DNA from: Streptomyces sp. AM 2-1-1 | GTDB lineage: Bacteria > Actinomycetota > Actinomycetes > Streptomycetales > Streptomycetaceae | DNA length: 64,000 bases | Assembly (NCBI RefSeq): GCF_029167645.1 | Contig: NZ_CP119147.1 | Location: 6,404,501-6,468,500, forward strand | Direction: 5' to 3' | Part shown: in pieces, positions 8,657-17,476 of the stretch | Layout of the letters: each line of letters starts with the position of its first letter | How positions within the stretch are numbered: position 1 is the stretch's first letter | Made by a program: the position numbers and the translations under genes | Notes under the pieces: model-generated | Seen by the model: only the letters and a program-made list of their open reading frames with translations | Told to the model about the DNA's origin: nothing | Databases searched by the model: none

Positions 8657-9421
8657 GTGGGGACCACGCAGCTGGAAACGGTGCAGGAGCCGAAGTACTG
8701 GCACCTGAGGACCGTGCTCAGTGAGGCACTCGACTCGGACTTCGCGGTAGGTGAGATCCTGCCCAACGAGCGGGACCTCGCCGCGCGGTTCGGTGTCGCC
8801 CGGGCCACGCTCCGGCAGGCTCTGGAGCAGCTCGAACTCGAAGGCAGACTGCAGCGCCGACGCGGCGTGGGCACCACCGTCGCCCCGCCCCGGGTGGGAG
8901 TCGAGGTCTCCACCGCTCAGCAGGAGTGGACCGGCGCGGTGGCCGACGAGGCCTGGCAGCCCGTCGAGTGCGTCCGGGGCACGGCCCCCGCGGCCGTCGC
9001 CGCGGCGCTGGACCTGACGCGCGACGAATCGGTGCACGTGATCCGCCGGATCAGGGTCACCCACGGCCAGCCGGTGGCGGCGGAGTTGCTGTACGTCCCG
9101 TCGGCGTCCGTCCCCGACCTGGCCGCGATCGAGGCGGCCTCGGGTCCCGCCCGCGCCCGTGGGGTCCTGCGTGAGCTGCACCGCCTCGGACTCGAGGGGC
9201 AGGACCGGGCGGTCGAGCTCGGTTCGGCCCGCGCGGACGACGCGAAGGAGCTCGACCGGCTCCCCGGCGCGCCCGTCCTGGTGGTCACCACGCGTTACTT
9301 CGCCGCCGGCGGGACCGCTGCGGTCTCCGTCGCCACCTACCGCGCCGACACCTGCCGGCTCACCTTCGGGGACTCCGGGGCGCTGGAGATCAGCCACGAC
9401 CAGGAGCGCCAGGCTTCCTGA
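8657..9421 (+). CDS. GntR family regulator with UTRA domain
   Basis: 254 aa from GTG 8657, chosen because GGAG lies 6-9 nt upstream. The N-terminal winged helix (about 12-75) contains GEILPNERDLAARFGVARATLRQALEQL, typical of the HutC/FarR subgroup, and RRGVGTTV at the wing. A UTRA ligand-binding domain follows (VIRRIRVTHGQPVAAELLYV, LVVTTRYFAAGGTAAVSVATY). Such proteins respond to sugars, phosphosugars or other small metabolites; the ligand here is unknown. It is divergent from the PhoD-like phosphatase across about 400 bp, so autoregulation or control of the phosphatase is a reasonable inference, not shown. Confidence 0.9.
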   Translation: MGTTQLETVQEPKYWHLRTVLSEALDSDFAVGEILPNERDLAARFGVARATLRQALEQLELEGRLQRRRGVGTTVAPPRVGVEVSTAQQEWTGAVADEAWQPVECVRGTAPAAVAAALDLTRDESVHVIRRIRVTHGQPVAAELLYVPSASVPDLAAIEAASGPARARGVLRELHRLGLEGQDRAVELGSARADDAKELDRLPGAPVLVVTTRYFAAGGTAAVSVATYRADTCRLTFGDSGALEISHDQERQAS

Positions 9422-9444
9422 ACCATCCCCGCTCTGCTTCCGCC

Positions 9445-9512
9445 GGACAGAGCCCGGACCCGGACAGAGCCCGGACCCGGACAGAGCCCGGACCCGGACA
9501 GAGCCCGGACCC
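9445..9512 (+). repeat. Four tandem copies of a 17-bp repeat
   Basis: The unit GGACAGAGCCCGGACCC is repeated four times without a mismatch, at 9445, 9462, 9479 and 9496, followed by a partial GGACGG. It fills the space between the convergent GntR and ROK genes. The unit is not self-complementary, so it is not an obvious terminator; it may vary in copy number between strains. Confidence 0.9.
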
Positions 9513-9528
9513 GGACGGCCCGTCGCGA

Positions 9529-10686
9529 TCAGCGGCGGGCCGTCACCGTTCGCTCCACGGCGAACAGTTGCTCTTCCACGTGGTCCAGAGCCAGCCGCAG
9601 GGCGCCGGTGGCGACGGCGGCCTCTCCGAGCAGGGAGAGGGCGACCCGGGGCGGCCGCAGACAGAAGCGCGCCAGTTCGCTCCGCAGGGGGTCGAGGACT
9701 CCGTCGAGTCCGGCTGCCCAGCCGCCCACCACCACGATCTCGGGGTCGAGGGCCAGCACGAGCGCGGCGACGTCGTGCACCAGGCGCTGGATGAAGCGCT
9801 GGACCGCCTCCTGCGCCTGGCTGTCACCCTGCCGGGCCTTGGTGAACACCTCCGCCACCGCGGGCTCGTCCAGCGGGTCGAGCGGAGTGTCGGTCGTGGA
9901 CAGCAGATGCTCGGGGGTGACGTCCCTGCCGAGCAGGTGGAGCGCGCCGATCTCGCCGGCCGCCCCGCCGTAACCCCGGTGCAGCCTCCCCCCTATCAAC
10001 GAACCCGCTCCGGGGCTCAGGCCGGCCAGCACGAAGACGATGTCGTCCGTCTCCGTCGCGGCCCCCTTCCAGTGCTCCGCCACCGCGGCCGTATTGGCGT
10101 CGTTCTCCACCAGCACCGGGCAGCGGAACGAGCGCCGGAGCCGCTCGCCGAGAGGGAGCCCGGTCCATCCGGGAAGCGCCGTGCCCAGCCGGACGGTGCC
10201 ATCGGCCTCCACGATCCCCGGGCTCCCCACCCCGACGGCTCGCACACTGCTCCTGGCCACACCCGCACGGCGCAGCAAGTCGGCGATCATGGCCCGGACC
10301 TGGTCGAGCCGGTCGTCCGCGGGTGCGGTCTCGGACACCGCCCGCTGCCCCGCACCGATGATCCTGCCGTCGAGTCCTGATATCAGCGCGGAGACCCGGT
10401 GGGGGCCGATCTCGATGCCCAGCAGATGGCCGGCTTCGGCACGGAAACGGAACCGTCGCGCCGGACGGCCCTGGCGCCGCGCTTCCCCCTCGTCGGGCAG
10501 TGCCTCCACGACGAGGCCGACTTCGAAGAGCCCTTCGACGACCCCTTCGACCGTCGGCCGGGACAGGCCGGTTATCCGGGTGAGGTCGGAGAGCGTCGGG
10601 AACTCGGCCCCGCGCAGGGCATGCAGTACCACCGCGGAATTGATCCGCCGCAACAACGACGGGTCTCCACCGGTCAGCTGCCCCAC
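9529..10686 (-). CDS. ROK family transcriptional regulator
   Basis: 385 aa from GTG 10686, preceded by AAGGAGG. The N-terminus has a MarR-like helix-turn-helix (LSDLTRITGLSRPTVEGVVEGLFEVGLV). The ROK kinase-like fold follows with LLGIEIGPHRVSALISGLDG (phosphate loop), VGSPGIV, VENDANTAAVAEHW (catalytic-Asp block of sugar kinases) and VVVGGWAAGLDGVLDPL. The zinc motif C-x-C-G-x2-G-C normally following AGEIG is absent; here it reads AGEIGALHLLGRDVTPEH, so zinc binding is probably lost. Sugar-responsive repression is the family role; no sugar gene is adjacent. Convergent with the GntR gene. Confidence 0.9.
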   Translation of the reverse strand: MGQLTGGDPSLLRRINSAVVLHALRGAEFPTLSDLTRITGLSRPTVEGVVEGLFEVGLVVEALPDEGEARRQGRPARRFRFRAEAGHLLGIEIGPHRVSALISGLDGRIIGAGQRAVSETAPADDRLDQVRAMIADLLRRAGVARSSVRAVGVGSPGIVEADGTVRLGTALPGWTGLPLGERLRRSFRCPVLVENDANTAAVAEHWKGAATETDDIVFVLAGLSPGAGSLIGGRLHRGYGGAAGEIGALHLLGRDVTPEHLLSTTDTPLDPLDEPAVAEVFTKARQGDSQAQEAVQRFIQRLVHDVAALVLALDPEIVVVGGWAAGLDGVLDPLRSELARFCLRPPRVALSLLGEAAVATGALRLALDHVEEQLFAVERTVTARR

Positions 10687-11251
10687 GTGTGCCTCCTTGC
10701 GCCCCCCTGTGTCTGCCGGATGGTACTCGGTGGGATGAGGCTCCGCGAATGCCGACGGGAGCTGCGCTTTTCTGATAGCGGCCGGTCGTACGGCGAGGGG
10801 CGGATCGGCGCCCCGGCGCCCGGTTGGACGCCCGGTTGGACGCCCGGTGAGGCAACCGTCGGCGCGGTGTCCCGGTGCGGTGTCCCGGTGCGTCGCTCCC
10901 GGTGGCGCGTCGCCCGATCTCCGTCGTGGCTCGCGCGCGGCCGGAGGCCATCGCACGTCTCCTCCGACGGAGCCGCGTCTCTGTGCTTCTGTGCTTCTGT
11001 GTCGCTGGAGTCCCTGCGGCGTTCGTCGGGGGAGCACGACCGTACGGACCGTGCGCCTCCTGCGCCTCCTGTGCCTCCTGCGCCTTTGGTGCCTCGCGGG
11101 CTGTGCGCGCTGCGTGTGCTGTAGTGCGCTCCCGGGTGTAGGGGAGGCGGGCGGTCACGCGACGGGGAGGGGCCGGCGGGCTCCCTCGGCCCTCGGGGGA
11201 GGAGAGGGCAGGGCGGCGCCCCTACCGAGCCGGCCGGGCCGCACGTCGCTG
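10687..11251. other. Intergenic, repeat-rich, no gene seen
   Basis: 565 bp between the ROK gene and the response regulator. It holds several short tandem runs: GCCCGGTTGGAC copies near 10819-10845, GGTGTCCCGGTGC copies near 10866-10893, TCTGTGCT copies near 10979-11002, and a CGCCTCCTG/TGCCTCCTG run near 11056-11088. Open frames here look like composition shadows. The ROK promoter should lie in the first 150 bp. Confidence 0.5.
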
Positions 11252-11902
11252 TCAGCCGGGGACCACGAAGCCCGACTCGTACGCCGTGATGACGGCCTGC
11301 GTACGGTCCCTGGCCCCGAGCTTGGTCAGCAGCGCGCTGACGTGGGTCTTGACCGTCTCGGTGCCCACCACCAGTCTTGCCGCGATCTCCGCGTTCGACA
11401 GGCCTCGGCACATCAGGCGCAGCACCTCTTTCTCCCGGTCGGTGAGGGCCGCTCTCACCACCAGGTCCCTGGCCTTGTTCGTTCCGTACTCGGAAGCCAG
11501 TCGGCGCACCGCTGCGGGGAAGAGCAGCGACTCCCCTTCCGCCACCAGCCGGACGGCGTTCACGATCTCCATGGGCCTGGCACGCTTGAGAAGGAAGCCG
11601 TCCGCACCGGCGCGCAGCGCCTCGTACACGTACTCGTCGTTCTCGAAGGTCGTGACCACCAGGATCTTCGGCGGATCGGGCAGCGAACGGAGGAGGAGCC
11701 GAGTCGCGTCTATGCCGTCCATCAGCGGCATCCGGACGTCCATCGCGACCACGTCCGGGCGAAGCTGCCGGACCAGCGGGAGCACCGCGGCACCATCGGC
11801 GGCCTCCCCGACCACGTCGATGTCCGGCTGCGATTCCAGTACGACCCGCAGCCCGGTGCGTACGAGTGGTTCGTCGTCCACGAGCAGAACCTTCACCGCC
11901 AT
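11252..11902 (-). CDS. NarL/LuxR-type response regulator
   Basis: 216 aa. The receiver domain has the acidic pocket VDDE, the phospho-acceptor Asp55 in VVAMDVRMP, the Thr switch in VVTTFEND and the conserved Lys in LLKRA. The C-terminal LuxR helix-turn-helix reads LTDREKEVLRLMCRGLSNAEIAARLVVGTETVKTHVSALLTKL. It starts 4 bp after the stop of the histidine kinase, so the two form a two-component pair and are probably co-translated. The divergently transcribed ABC exporter next to the kinase is the likely target; the stimulus may be a drug, peptide or cell-envelope stress (inference from similar loci). Confidence 0.93.
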   Translation of the reverse strand: MAVKVLLVDDEPLVRTGLRVVLESQPDIDVVGEAADGAAVLPLVRQLRPDVVAMDVRMPLMDGIDATRLLLRSLPDPPKILVVTTFENDEYVYEALRAGADGFLLKRARPMEIVNAVRLVAEGESLLFPAAVRRLASEYGTNKARDLVVRAALTDREKEVLRLMCRGLSNAEIAARLVVGTETVKTHVSALLTKLGARDRTQAVITAYESGFVVPG

Positions 11903-11906
11903 GCGA

Positions 11907-13079
11907 TCACCCTATGTGCCGGAGCGGCAGGCTCACACGGACCTGCCATTCGCCCTCGCGCGGACCGACTCTGGCGCTGCCGCCCAGCAGCTTCGCGCGT
12001 TCTCGCATTCCTCGCAGCCCATGGCCCCGTGATGAGCGCGGGGAGGCGGCGGTCAGCGGATTGCGCACGTCGAGTTCCAGGTGGTCCTTCTCGACGCCGA
12101 TACGCACGCGGACGGGGACCCGGCCGGCGTGACGCAGCGCGTTGGTGAGTGACTCCTGCAGGATGCGATATCCCTCCCGGGACAACGCATCGGGCAGGTG
12201 GCCGAGGTGCCCGGTCACCTGGGCGTCCACGGCGACGCCGGATCCCCGCGCGGAGTCGAGGAGATGCTCGACCGAGACCAGGGTCGGGCGTCGATCGGCA
12301 GGTGCTCCCGGCTCGCGCAGCACACGGAGTACACGTTCCAGATCTTCGAGGGCCGCGCGACTCGTCTCTTCGATGGCCGTGAGCGCGCGACGGGTGAACT
12401 CCGGGTCGTCCGCCGTGCAAGCGGCGCCCGCCTGCACCACCGCGACCGTGAGTGCGTGACCGATGGAGTCGTGGAGCTCGCGCGCGATGCGGTTGCGTTC
12501 TAGAAGCTGCTCCGTGAGTTCCTCCAGCGCCGACATGCGTTCCGACCTGGACGGCCCCAGCAGCCGGCGGGCAGCGGCCGTGGCGAGCCGTCCGCAAAGA
12601 ACCACGAGGGCGAGCAACAGGAGAAGAGGGAGCGGGATGAGGACCACGTACCACGCATGGGGCTCGAGCAACCGGAATATGCCGCCGTGGTCGGTGCCGC
12701 TCCCCGAAGCGGCCATCACGGCGTCGACGGACGTAGCGGGCAGCCAGACCGTGGCCACACCGACGACGAGCGAGAGCAGCAGGCGCAGTTCGAGCCAGAG
12801 CACGGTCCGCCATTTCTCCCCCCAGGTGGAGGCAGGCGCGACGGAGATGGTCGCGTCGGACCGGCTCCGCTCCCCGGGGGTGAGCAGCAACTGCGCCTGA
12901 ACGCCTTCCCCCAGACGCATCACCGGGAGGAGACCGACGGGCACCGCCAGCAGCGCGATCTCCCACGGCACACCCGGGGAGATGAAGAGCCACACACTGA
13001 TGGGGGCCATCGGACTGATGAGATGGATCCAGCGGCTGTAGGTGACCGGCGCGGCCAGCGGGGCGAGGAAACGGCGCAT
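11907..13079 (-). CDS. Sensor histidine kinase (HisKA_3 type)
   Basis: 390 aa from ATG 13079. The N-terminal 170 residues contain about four hydrophobic segments (for example EIALLAVPVGLLPV, LLLSLVVGVATVWLPA and YVVLIPLPLLLLLALVVLCG) with little extracellular domain, so sensing may be intramembrane. The dimerization/phosphoacceptor helix is ERNRIARELHDSIGHALTV with the His near residue 203. The ATPase domain has YRILQESLTNALRHAG (N box) and RGHGLRGMRERAKLLGG (G box). Partner of the response regulator 4 bp downstream. Divergent from the ABC ATPase gene across 108 bp. Confidence 0.92.
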   Translation of the reverse strand: MRRFLAPLAAPVTYSRWIHLISPMAPISVWLFISPGVPWEIALLAVPVGLLPVMRLGEGVQAQLLLTPGERSRSDATISVAPASTWGEKWRTVLWLELRLLLSLVVGVATVWLPATSVDAVMAASGSGTDHGGIFRLLEPHAWYVVLIPLPLLLLLALVVLCGRLATAAARRLLGPSRSERMSALEELTEQLLERNRIARELHDSIGHALTVAVVQAGAACTADDPEFTRRALTAIEETSRAALEDLERVLRVLREPGAPADRRPTLVSVEHLLDSARGSGVAVDAQVTGHLGHLPDALSREGYRILQESLTNALRHAGRVPVRVRIGVEKDHLELDVRNPLTAASPRSSRGHGLRGMRERAKLLGGSARVGPREGEWQVRVSLPLRHIG

Positions 13080-13187
13080 GAGGGCAATGGTGGCAGCGCC
13101 CGTCCCGGCCCGTCCTCCCCCGCACGGGGGAGACGGTTCCCACGGCAGGGGGAGGACACCCTCAACCACTGCCGCCACGCTGGGTAC

Positions 13188-14120
13188 ATGACCAGCATCG
13201 AAGTACACCAGCTCACGAAGGACTACGGATCCACCCGCGCGGTGGACCGGCTCACCTTCTGCGCGGAGCCAGGCCGCGTCACCGGCTTCCTCGGACCCAA
13301 CGGCGCCGGAAAGTCCACCACGATGCGGCTGATCCTCGGCCTGGACCGCCCTTCCCTCGGCACGGCGACGGTGGCTGGGCGACCCTATGCCACGCTCGAC
13401 AAGCCATTGTGCGTGGTCGGTTCGCTGCTCGATGCCGGCGCCGCCCACGGATCGCGCACCGCACGCGACCATCTCCTCGCCCTCGCCGTGAGCAACGGCA
13501 TCTCGCCCCGGAGAATCGCCACCGCGCTGGAAGAGGCCGGCCTCGCCGCAGTCGCCGCACGGCGGATCAAGACGTTCTCATCCGGTATGCGCCAGCGGCT
13601 GGGCATAGCCGCCGCGCTGCTGGGCGATCCCACCGCCGTGATGCTGGACGAGCCGTCCAATGGACTCGACCCGGAAGGGATCATCTGGCTGCGCGAGTTG
13701 CTGAAACGACTGGCCCGGGAGGGCCGGACGGTTCTGGTGTCCAGCCATGTGCTGAGTGAGCTCTCTGCCTGCGCCGATCACCTGATCATTCTCGGCGGCG
13801 GCAGGCTCCTCGCCGACACGAAGACGGACGAGTTCCTCGCATCCCGCAGCCGCCCCAGGGTGCACCTTCGTACCACCGAGTGGGAGCGCCTCCGCGCCGT
13901 GCTCGTCCGCAGGGGATACGACACGACGGAGTCCGGTGGCGGAGGGTGCTGGATCGAGGGCGCCCGCGCCGGTGAAGTCGGGGCGCTCGCCGCAGCCGAA
14001 CACATCCCACTCCTGGAGCTCAGCGAGGAACGGATCACCCTGGAAGAGGCATACCTCGCTCTCACGGCGGACACCGCCGAGTTCGCCACCGCCGTCCCTA
14101 ACGCACGTCAGGAGGCCTGA
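13188..14120 (+). CDS. ABC transporter ATP-binding protein
   Basis: 310 aa from ATG 13188, with GGGGGAGG about 30 nt upstream and no closer strong ribosome-binding site. Walker A is GPNGAGKS (about residues 35-42), the signature region is TFSSGMRQRLGIAAAL (a degenerate LSGGQ, common in ABC-2/BcrA-type exporters), Walker B is VMLDEPSNGLDPEG and the H-loop is VLVSSHVLSEL. The C-terminal extension after the ATPase core is typical of DrrA/BcrA-like drug or lantibiotic exporters. It pairs with the permease starting 2 bp after its stop and lies divergent to a two-component system, the classic layout of a detoxification module. Confidence 0.93.
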   Translation: MTSIEVHQLTKDYGSTRAVDRLTFCAEPGRVTGFLGPNGAGKSTTMRLILGLDRPSLGTATVAGRPYATLDKPLCVVGSLLDAGAAHGSRTARDHLLALAVSNGISPRRIATALEEAGLAAVAARRIKTFSSGMRQRLGIAAALLGDPTAVMLDEPSNGLDPEGIIWLRELLKRLAREGRTVLVSSHVLSELSACADHLIILGGGRLLADTKTDEFLASRSRPRVHLRTTEWERLRAVLVRRGYDTTESGGGGCWIEGARAGEVGALAAAEHIPLLELSEERITLEEAYLALTADTAEFATAVPNARQEA

Positions 14121-14122
14121 GC

Positions 14123-14866
14123 ATGTCGCACACCGCTGGCGCGGTCGTTCGCTCCGAGTGGGTCAAGGCAAGATCCGTACGCGCCGTCCATGGCTCTCTC
14201 ACGGCGGTGTTCGTGGTCACGGTGGCCATCGCCCTCCTCGTCTCCGCCACGATCGGACAGAGCGAGGTCGACGAGCCCGACGTCGATCTGGTGTTCAGTG
14301 CCTTCTACGCGCTGAACTTCGGTCAGATCGCCGCCATCGCCTTCGGTGCGACCGCTCTCTCCTCCGAATTCACCGGCGGAGCCCTCCGGGTGTCTCTGAC
14401 GGCCGTGCCGCGCCGTGGAGTGTTCTACGCCGCGAAGATGGCGGTCGTCGGGGTGGCCGCGCTGATCGTGGGAGAAGTCGCCGGCCTCAGCAGCTTCCTT
14501 CTGGGGCAATCGTTCATGGGCGACTTCGCGATCGGGCTGGGACATCCCGGTGCCCTGCGAGCCGTTCTGGGCAGCGGCGTCTATCTCGCGCTCATGGCCC
14601 TCTTCGCGGCAGGACTCACGGCGCTGCTGCGGAGCGCGGTACTGGTGCTCAGCATCCTCATTCCGTTCATCCTGCTCGTGTCGTTCGTCGTAGGGGACAT
14701 GTCAGCCGGAGTGGCCGACTTCTTCCCCGACCGAGCGGGCCAGACGATTCTCCACGAGAACCCACCGGGCAGTCTCGGCCCATGGAGCGGTCTGGCGGTG
14801 ACCGCCGTATGGGCATCCGCCGCGGTGCTTGCCGGCTGGTGGTCGATACGTTCCAGGGACGTCTGA
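14123..14866 (+). CDS. ABC-2 type permease
   Basis: 247 aa with about six predicted membrane helices: LTAVFVVTVAIALLVSATIG, the GQIAAIAFGATALSSEF region, AALIVGEVAGLSSFLLG, GVYLALMALFAAGLTALL, LVLSILIPFILLVSFVVG and TAVWASAAVLAGWW. It has no ATPase motif and sits 2 bp downstream of the ATPase gene, so the two form the exporter. The motif TGGALRVSLTAVPRR resembles the conserved cytoplasmic loop of ABC-2 permeases. Substrate unknown. Its stop is followed by a short intergenic repeat array. Confidence 0.9.
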   Translation: MSHTAGAVVRSEWVKARSVRAVHGSLTAVFVVTVAIALLVSATIGQSEVDEPDVDLVFSAFYALNFGQIAAIAFGATALSSEFTGGALRVSLTAVPRRGVFYAAKMAVVGVAALIVGEVAGLSSFLLGQSFMGDFAIGLGHPGALRAVLGSGVYLALMALFAAGLTALLRSAVLVLSILIPFILLVSFVVGDMSAGVADFFPDRAGQTILHENPPGSLGPWSGLAVTAVWASAAVLAGWWSIRSRDV

Positions 14867-14928
14867 CCGGCAGGTCCGAGGTCGACACCGACGCCGAGTG
14901 GTCAGGGGCGGCAGGAGAGTTGCTGGCG

Positions 14929-14976
14929 GAGTCCCGGAGTCCCGGAGTCCCGGAGTCCCGGAGTTCCGGAGTCCCG
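14929..14976 (+). repeat. Six tandem 8-bp repeats (GAGTCCCG)
   Basis: Six head-to-tail copies of GAGTCCCG; the fifth carries one substitution (GAGTTCCG). They lie between the permease gene and the convergent glycosylase gene. A related 7-bp GGAGCCC repeat occurs at 50235-50255. Slippage-type microsatellite; no coding role seen. Confidence 0.85.
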
Positions 14977-15068
14977 GAGGCGCGGGGTCCTGGCGGCGCG
15001 GGGAGGGAAAGTCGCGCAAGGCGGGGTCGCGGTGAGGCGGTGCCGGGGTGTTGGCCACGAGCGGCGGG

Positions 15069-15638
15069 CTACGCCCGGTTCGGGTCCGGTGCGGCAGGTG
15101 AGGCAGCGTCCACGGCAGCGCGGAGTCGGCCGTACTCCTCGGCCATGGAGGCAACGGTCCAGTGGGCATTGAGCCCGCTGGGGTTGGGGAGCACCCACAC
15201 CCGGGCGGCGCCGATGGTCCGTTCCTGCGGACCGATCCGGGCTCGACGCTCCTGGAAGGCCGTTCGGTAAGCCGTCACACCGACGACGGCCAGCCACTGG
15301 GGCCGCAGTTCCCCGACCTTCGTGACGAGAGCGTGGCCGCCCGCGCGGTACTCCTCCACGCTCAGCTCATCCGCTCGGGCGGTGGCCCGCGCGACGACAT
15401 TGGTGATGCCCAGGCCGTAGGCAGGGAGTTCGCCCTGCTCGGCCGGAGCCAACCTGCGGGGCGTGAAGCCGGAGAGGTGGAGCACAGGCCAGAAGCGATT
15501 GCCGGGGTGAGCGAAGTGATGACCGGTCGCGGCAGTCATGAGGCTGGGATTGATGCCGCAGAACAGCACGCGCAGACCGCCCGCGACCACATCGGGGACG
15601 ATGCGGTCACGGGCGGCGGCCAGCTCCTCGGGCGTCAT
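15069..15638 (-). CDS. mug: Mismatch-specific DNA glycosylase (Mug/TDG family)
   Basis: 189 aa from ATG 15638. Motif 1 of the uracil-DNA glycosylase fold reads LFCGINPSLMTAATGHHFAHPGNRFW, where GINPSL with Asn is typical of family 2 (Mug/TDG) enzymes. Motif 2 is LPNPSGLNAHW. The enzyme removes U, or T and ethenocytosine, mispaired with G and acts in base-excision repair. Length fits the family (about 170-190 aa). It is separated by 23 bp from the upstream purB stop on the same strand and may be cotranscribed with it; no functional link is implied. Confidence 0.9.
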   Translation of the reverse strand: MTPEELAAARDRIVPDVVAGGLRVLFCGINPSLMTAATGHHFAHPGNRFWPVLHLSGFTPRRLAPAEQGELPAYGLGITNVVARATARADELSVEEYRAGGHALVTKVGELRPQWLAVVGVTAYRTAFQERRARIGPQERTIGAARVWVLPNPSGLNAHWTVASMAEEYGRLRAAVDAASPAAPDPNRA

Positions 15639-15661
15639 GGGGAAGGGCGACGTGCAGCAGG

Positions 15662-17104
15662 TCAGAGAATGGAGCCGGGGGCGTAACCGGCGGCTGCCGG
15701 GTGCTCCTTGACGATGGCCTCGATCCGGTTGACCACCGTCGTGACCTGGTCGCCGGCTGCGCCGGTGAACGACAGCTTGTCCGCCATCAGGGCGTCCAGC
15801 TGCTCGCGGTCCAGCGGGATGCGCTCGTCGGCCGCCAGCTTGTCCAAGAGCTCGTTGCGTTCGGCGCCCTGCTCCCGCATCGCGAGCGCCGAGGCCACCG
15901 CGTTCTCCTTGATCGCTTCGTGCGCGACCTCGCGCCCGACTCCGGCCCGCACCGCGCCCATGAGGACCTTGGTGGTCGCGAGGAAGGGCAGGTAGCGGTC
16001 GAGCTCGCGCGCCACCACGGCGGGGAAGGCGCCGAACTCGTCCAGGACCGTGAGGAAGGTCTCCAGCAGGCCGTCGAAAGCGAAGAACGCGTCCGGCAGG
16101 GCCACCCGGCGGACCACCGAGCAGGAGACGTCGCCCTCGTTCCACTGGTCGCCGGCCAGTTCCCCGGTCATCGACGCGTAGCCGCGCAGGATGACCATGA
16201 GGCCGTTGACGCGCTCGCAGGACCGGGTGTTCATCTTGTGCGGCATTGCGGACGACCCGACCTGGCCGGGCTTGAAGCCCTCGGTGACCAGCTCGTGCCC
16301 CGCCATGAGGCGGATCGTCTTGGAGACCGACGACGGCGCGGCGGCCAGCTGCACGAGAGCGGTCACCACGTCGTAGTCGAGGGAGCGCGGGTAGACCTGA
16401 CCGACCGAGGTGAAGGCGTTGGCGAAGCCCAGGTGGCCCGCGATGCGCTGCTCCAGCTCGGCGAGTTTGGCGGTGTCGCCACCCAGCAGATCCAGCATGT
16501 CCTGCGCGGTACCGACCGGGCCCTTGATGCCGCGGAGCGGATAGCGGCCGAGCAGCTCCTCCAGGCGCCCGTACGCGACGAGCAGCTCGTCGGCACCGGT
16601 CGCGAACCGCTTGCCGAGCGTGGTGGCCTGTGCGGCCACGTTGTGGGAGCGGCCCGCCATGACGAGCTCGCGGTACTCACCCGCCAGCTTGCCCAGCCGT
16701 GCCAGCACCGCCACCGTGCGGTCGCGCATGAGCTCCAGCGAGAGGCGGATCTGGAGCTGCTCCACGTTCTCGGTGAGGTCCCGGGAGGTCATGCCCTTGT
16801 GCACCTGCTCGTGCCCGGCGAGGGCGTTGAACTCCTCGATACGGGCCTTCACGTCGTGGCGGGTGACCTTCTCCCGCTCGGCGATGGAGGCGAGGTCGAC
16901 TTGGTCGAGTACCCGCTCGTAATCGGCGAGCGCCGCGTCGGGAACCTCGATCCCGAGGTCCTTCTGAGCACGCAGCACCGCCAGCCACAGCTGACGCTCC
17001 AGCTTCACCTTCTGCTCGGGGGACCAGAGAACGGCCAGCTCCGTGGAGGCGTAGCGGCCGGCAAGGACATTGGGGATGCGAGGCTTCGCAGACACAGCAG
17101 TCAC
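15662..17104 (-). CDS. purB: Adenylosuccinate lyase
   Basis: 480 aa from GTG 17104, which gives the N-terminus VTAVSAKPRIPNVLAGRYAS expected for actinobacterial PurB; no strong ribosome-binding site precedes it. The fumarase/aspartase-superfamily signature is present as VGSSAMPHKMNTRSCE, which carries the mobile catalytic-serine loop, along with the GMTSRDLTENVEQ and GRSHNVAAQATTLGKR blocks. It catalyses two steps: SAICAR to AICAR plus fumarate in purine synthesis, and adenylosuccinate to AMP plus fumarate. Other purine genes are not adjacent. Confidence 0.96.
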   Translation of the reverse strand: MTAVSAKPRIPNVLAGRYASTELAVLWSPEQKVKLERQLWLAVLRAQKDLGIEVPDAALADYERVLDQVDLASIAEREKVTRHDVKARIEEFNALAGHEQVHKGMTSRDLTENVEQLQIRLSLELMRDRTVAVLARLGKLAGEYRELVMAGRSHNVAAQATTLGKRFATGADELLVAYGRLEELLGRYPLRGIKGPVGTAQDMLDLLGGDTAKLAELEQRIAGHLGFANAFTSVGQVYPRSLDYDVVTALVQLAAAPSSVSKTIRLMAGHELVTEGFKPGQVGSSAMPHKMNTRSCERVNGLMVILRGYASMTGELAGDQWNEGDVSCSVVRRVALPDAFFAFDGLLETFLTVLDEFGAFPAVVARELDRYLPFLATTKVLMGAVRAGVGREVAHEAIKENAVASALAMREQGAERNELLDKLAADERIPLDREQLDALMADKLSFTGAAGDQVTTVVNRIEAIVKEHPAAAGYAPGSIL

Positions 17105-17476
17105 GGAAGGAGATTCTACTGGCGGTTTGTGCAGGCCAGCGCCGAGCACCGGTTTGTGGGTTACTACGAGACCCGGGTCACCACGTCCGCCCGCACACCG
17201 CTCCGTACCGCACCGTTCCGCCCCTAGGGCGACGTCGGCCGAGCCGGACCCCGACCCGGCACGGGGCCTCCCCGCCCCGGATTTCCTGCCGCGGCATGCT
17301 CGCCACGGCCTCCCCGCGCTGGCCTTCCCGCCCTGGCTCCCAGCACCGGCCTCCCCGCCCGGGCCTTGGGCGGCATACCCCGCAACGGCCCGCGCGGGCG
17401 GTGAGCGCCGGGGTCCGCGCCGACGCTCAGCGCCGGGATCCGGCGCCGGCGGTCGGCACCGGACGGGAGGTCCGTC
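17105..17476. other. Intergenic, no gene seen
   Basis: 372 bp between the purB start and the stop of the SGNH hydrolase on the same strand. It is C-rich with irregular GCCTCCCCGCCC-like runs. The purB promoter must be in the part next to 17104 but I cannot assign hexamers. No convincing RNA or gene. Confidence 0.4.

Noticed and set aside
10819..11088. Short tandem runs before the response regulator as a CRISPR-like array
   Set aside because: Units are too short, have no regular spacers and vary in sequence; simple low-complexity DNA.
14929..14976. 8-bp repeat array as a coding repeat
   Set aside because: Eight bases is not a multiple of three, so the repeat would change frame; non-coding.
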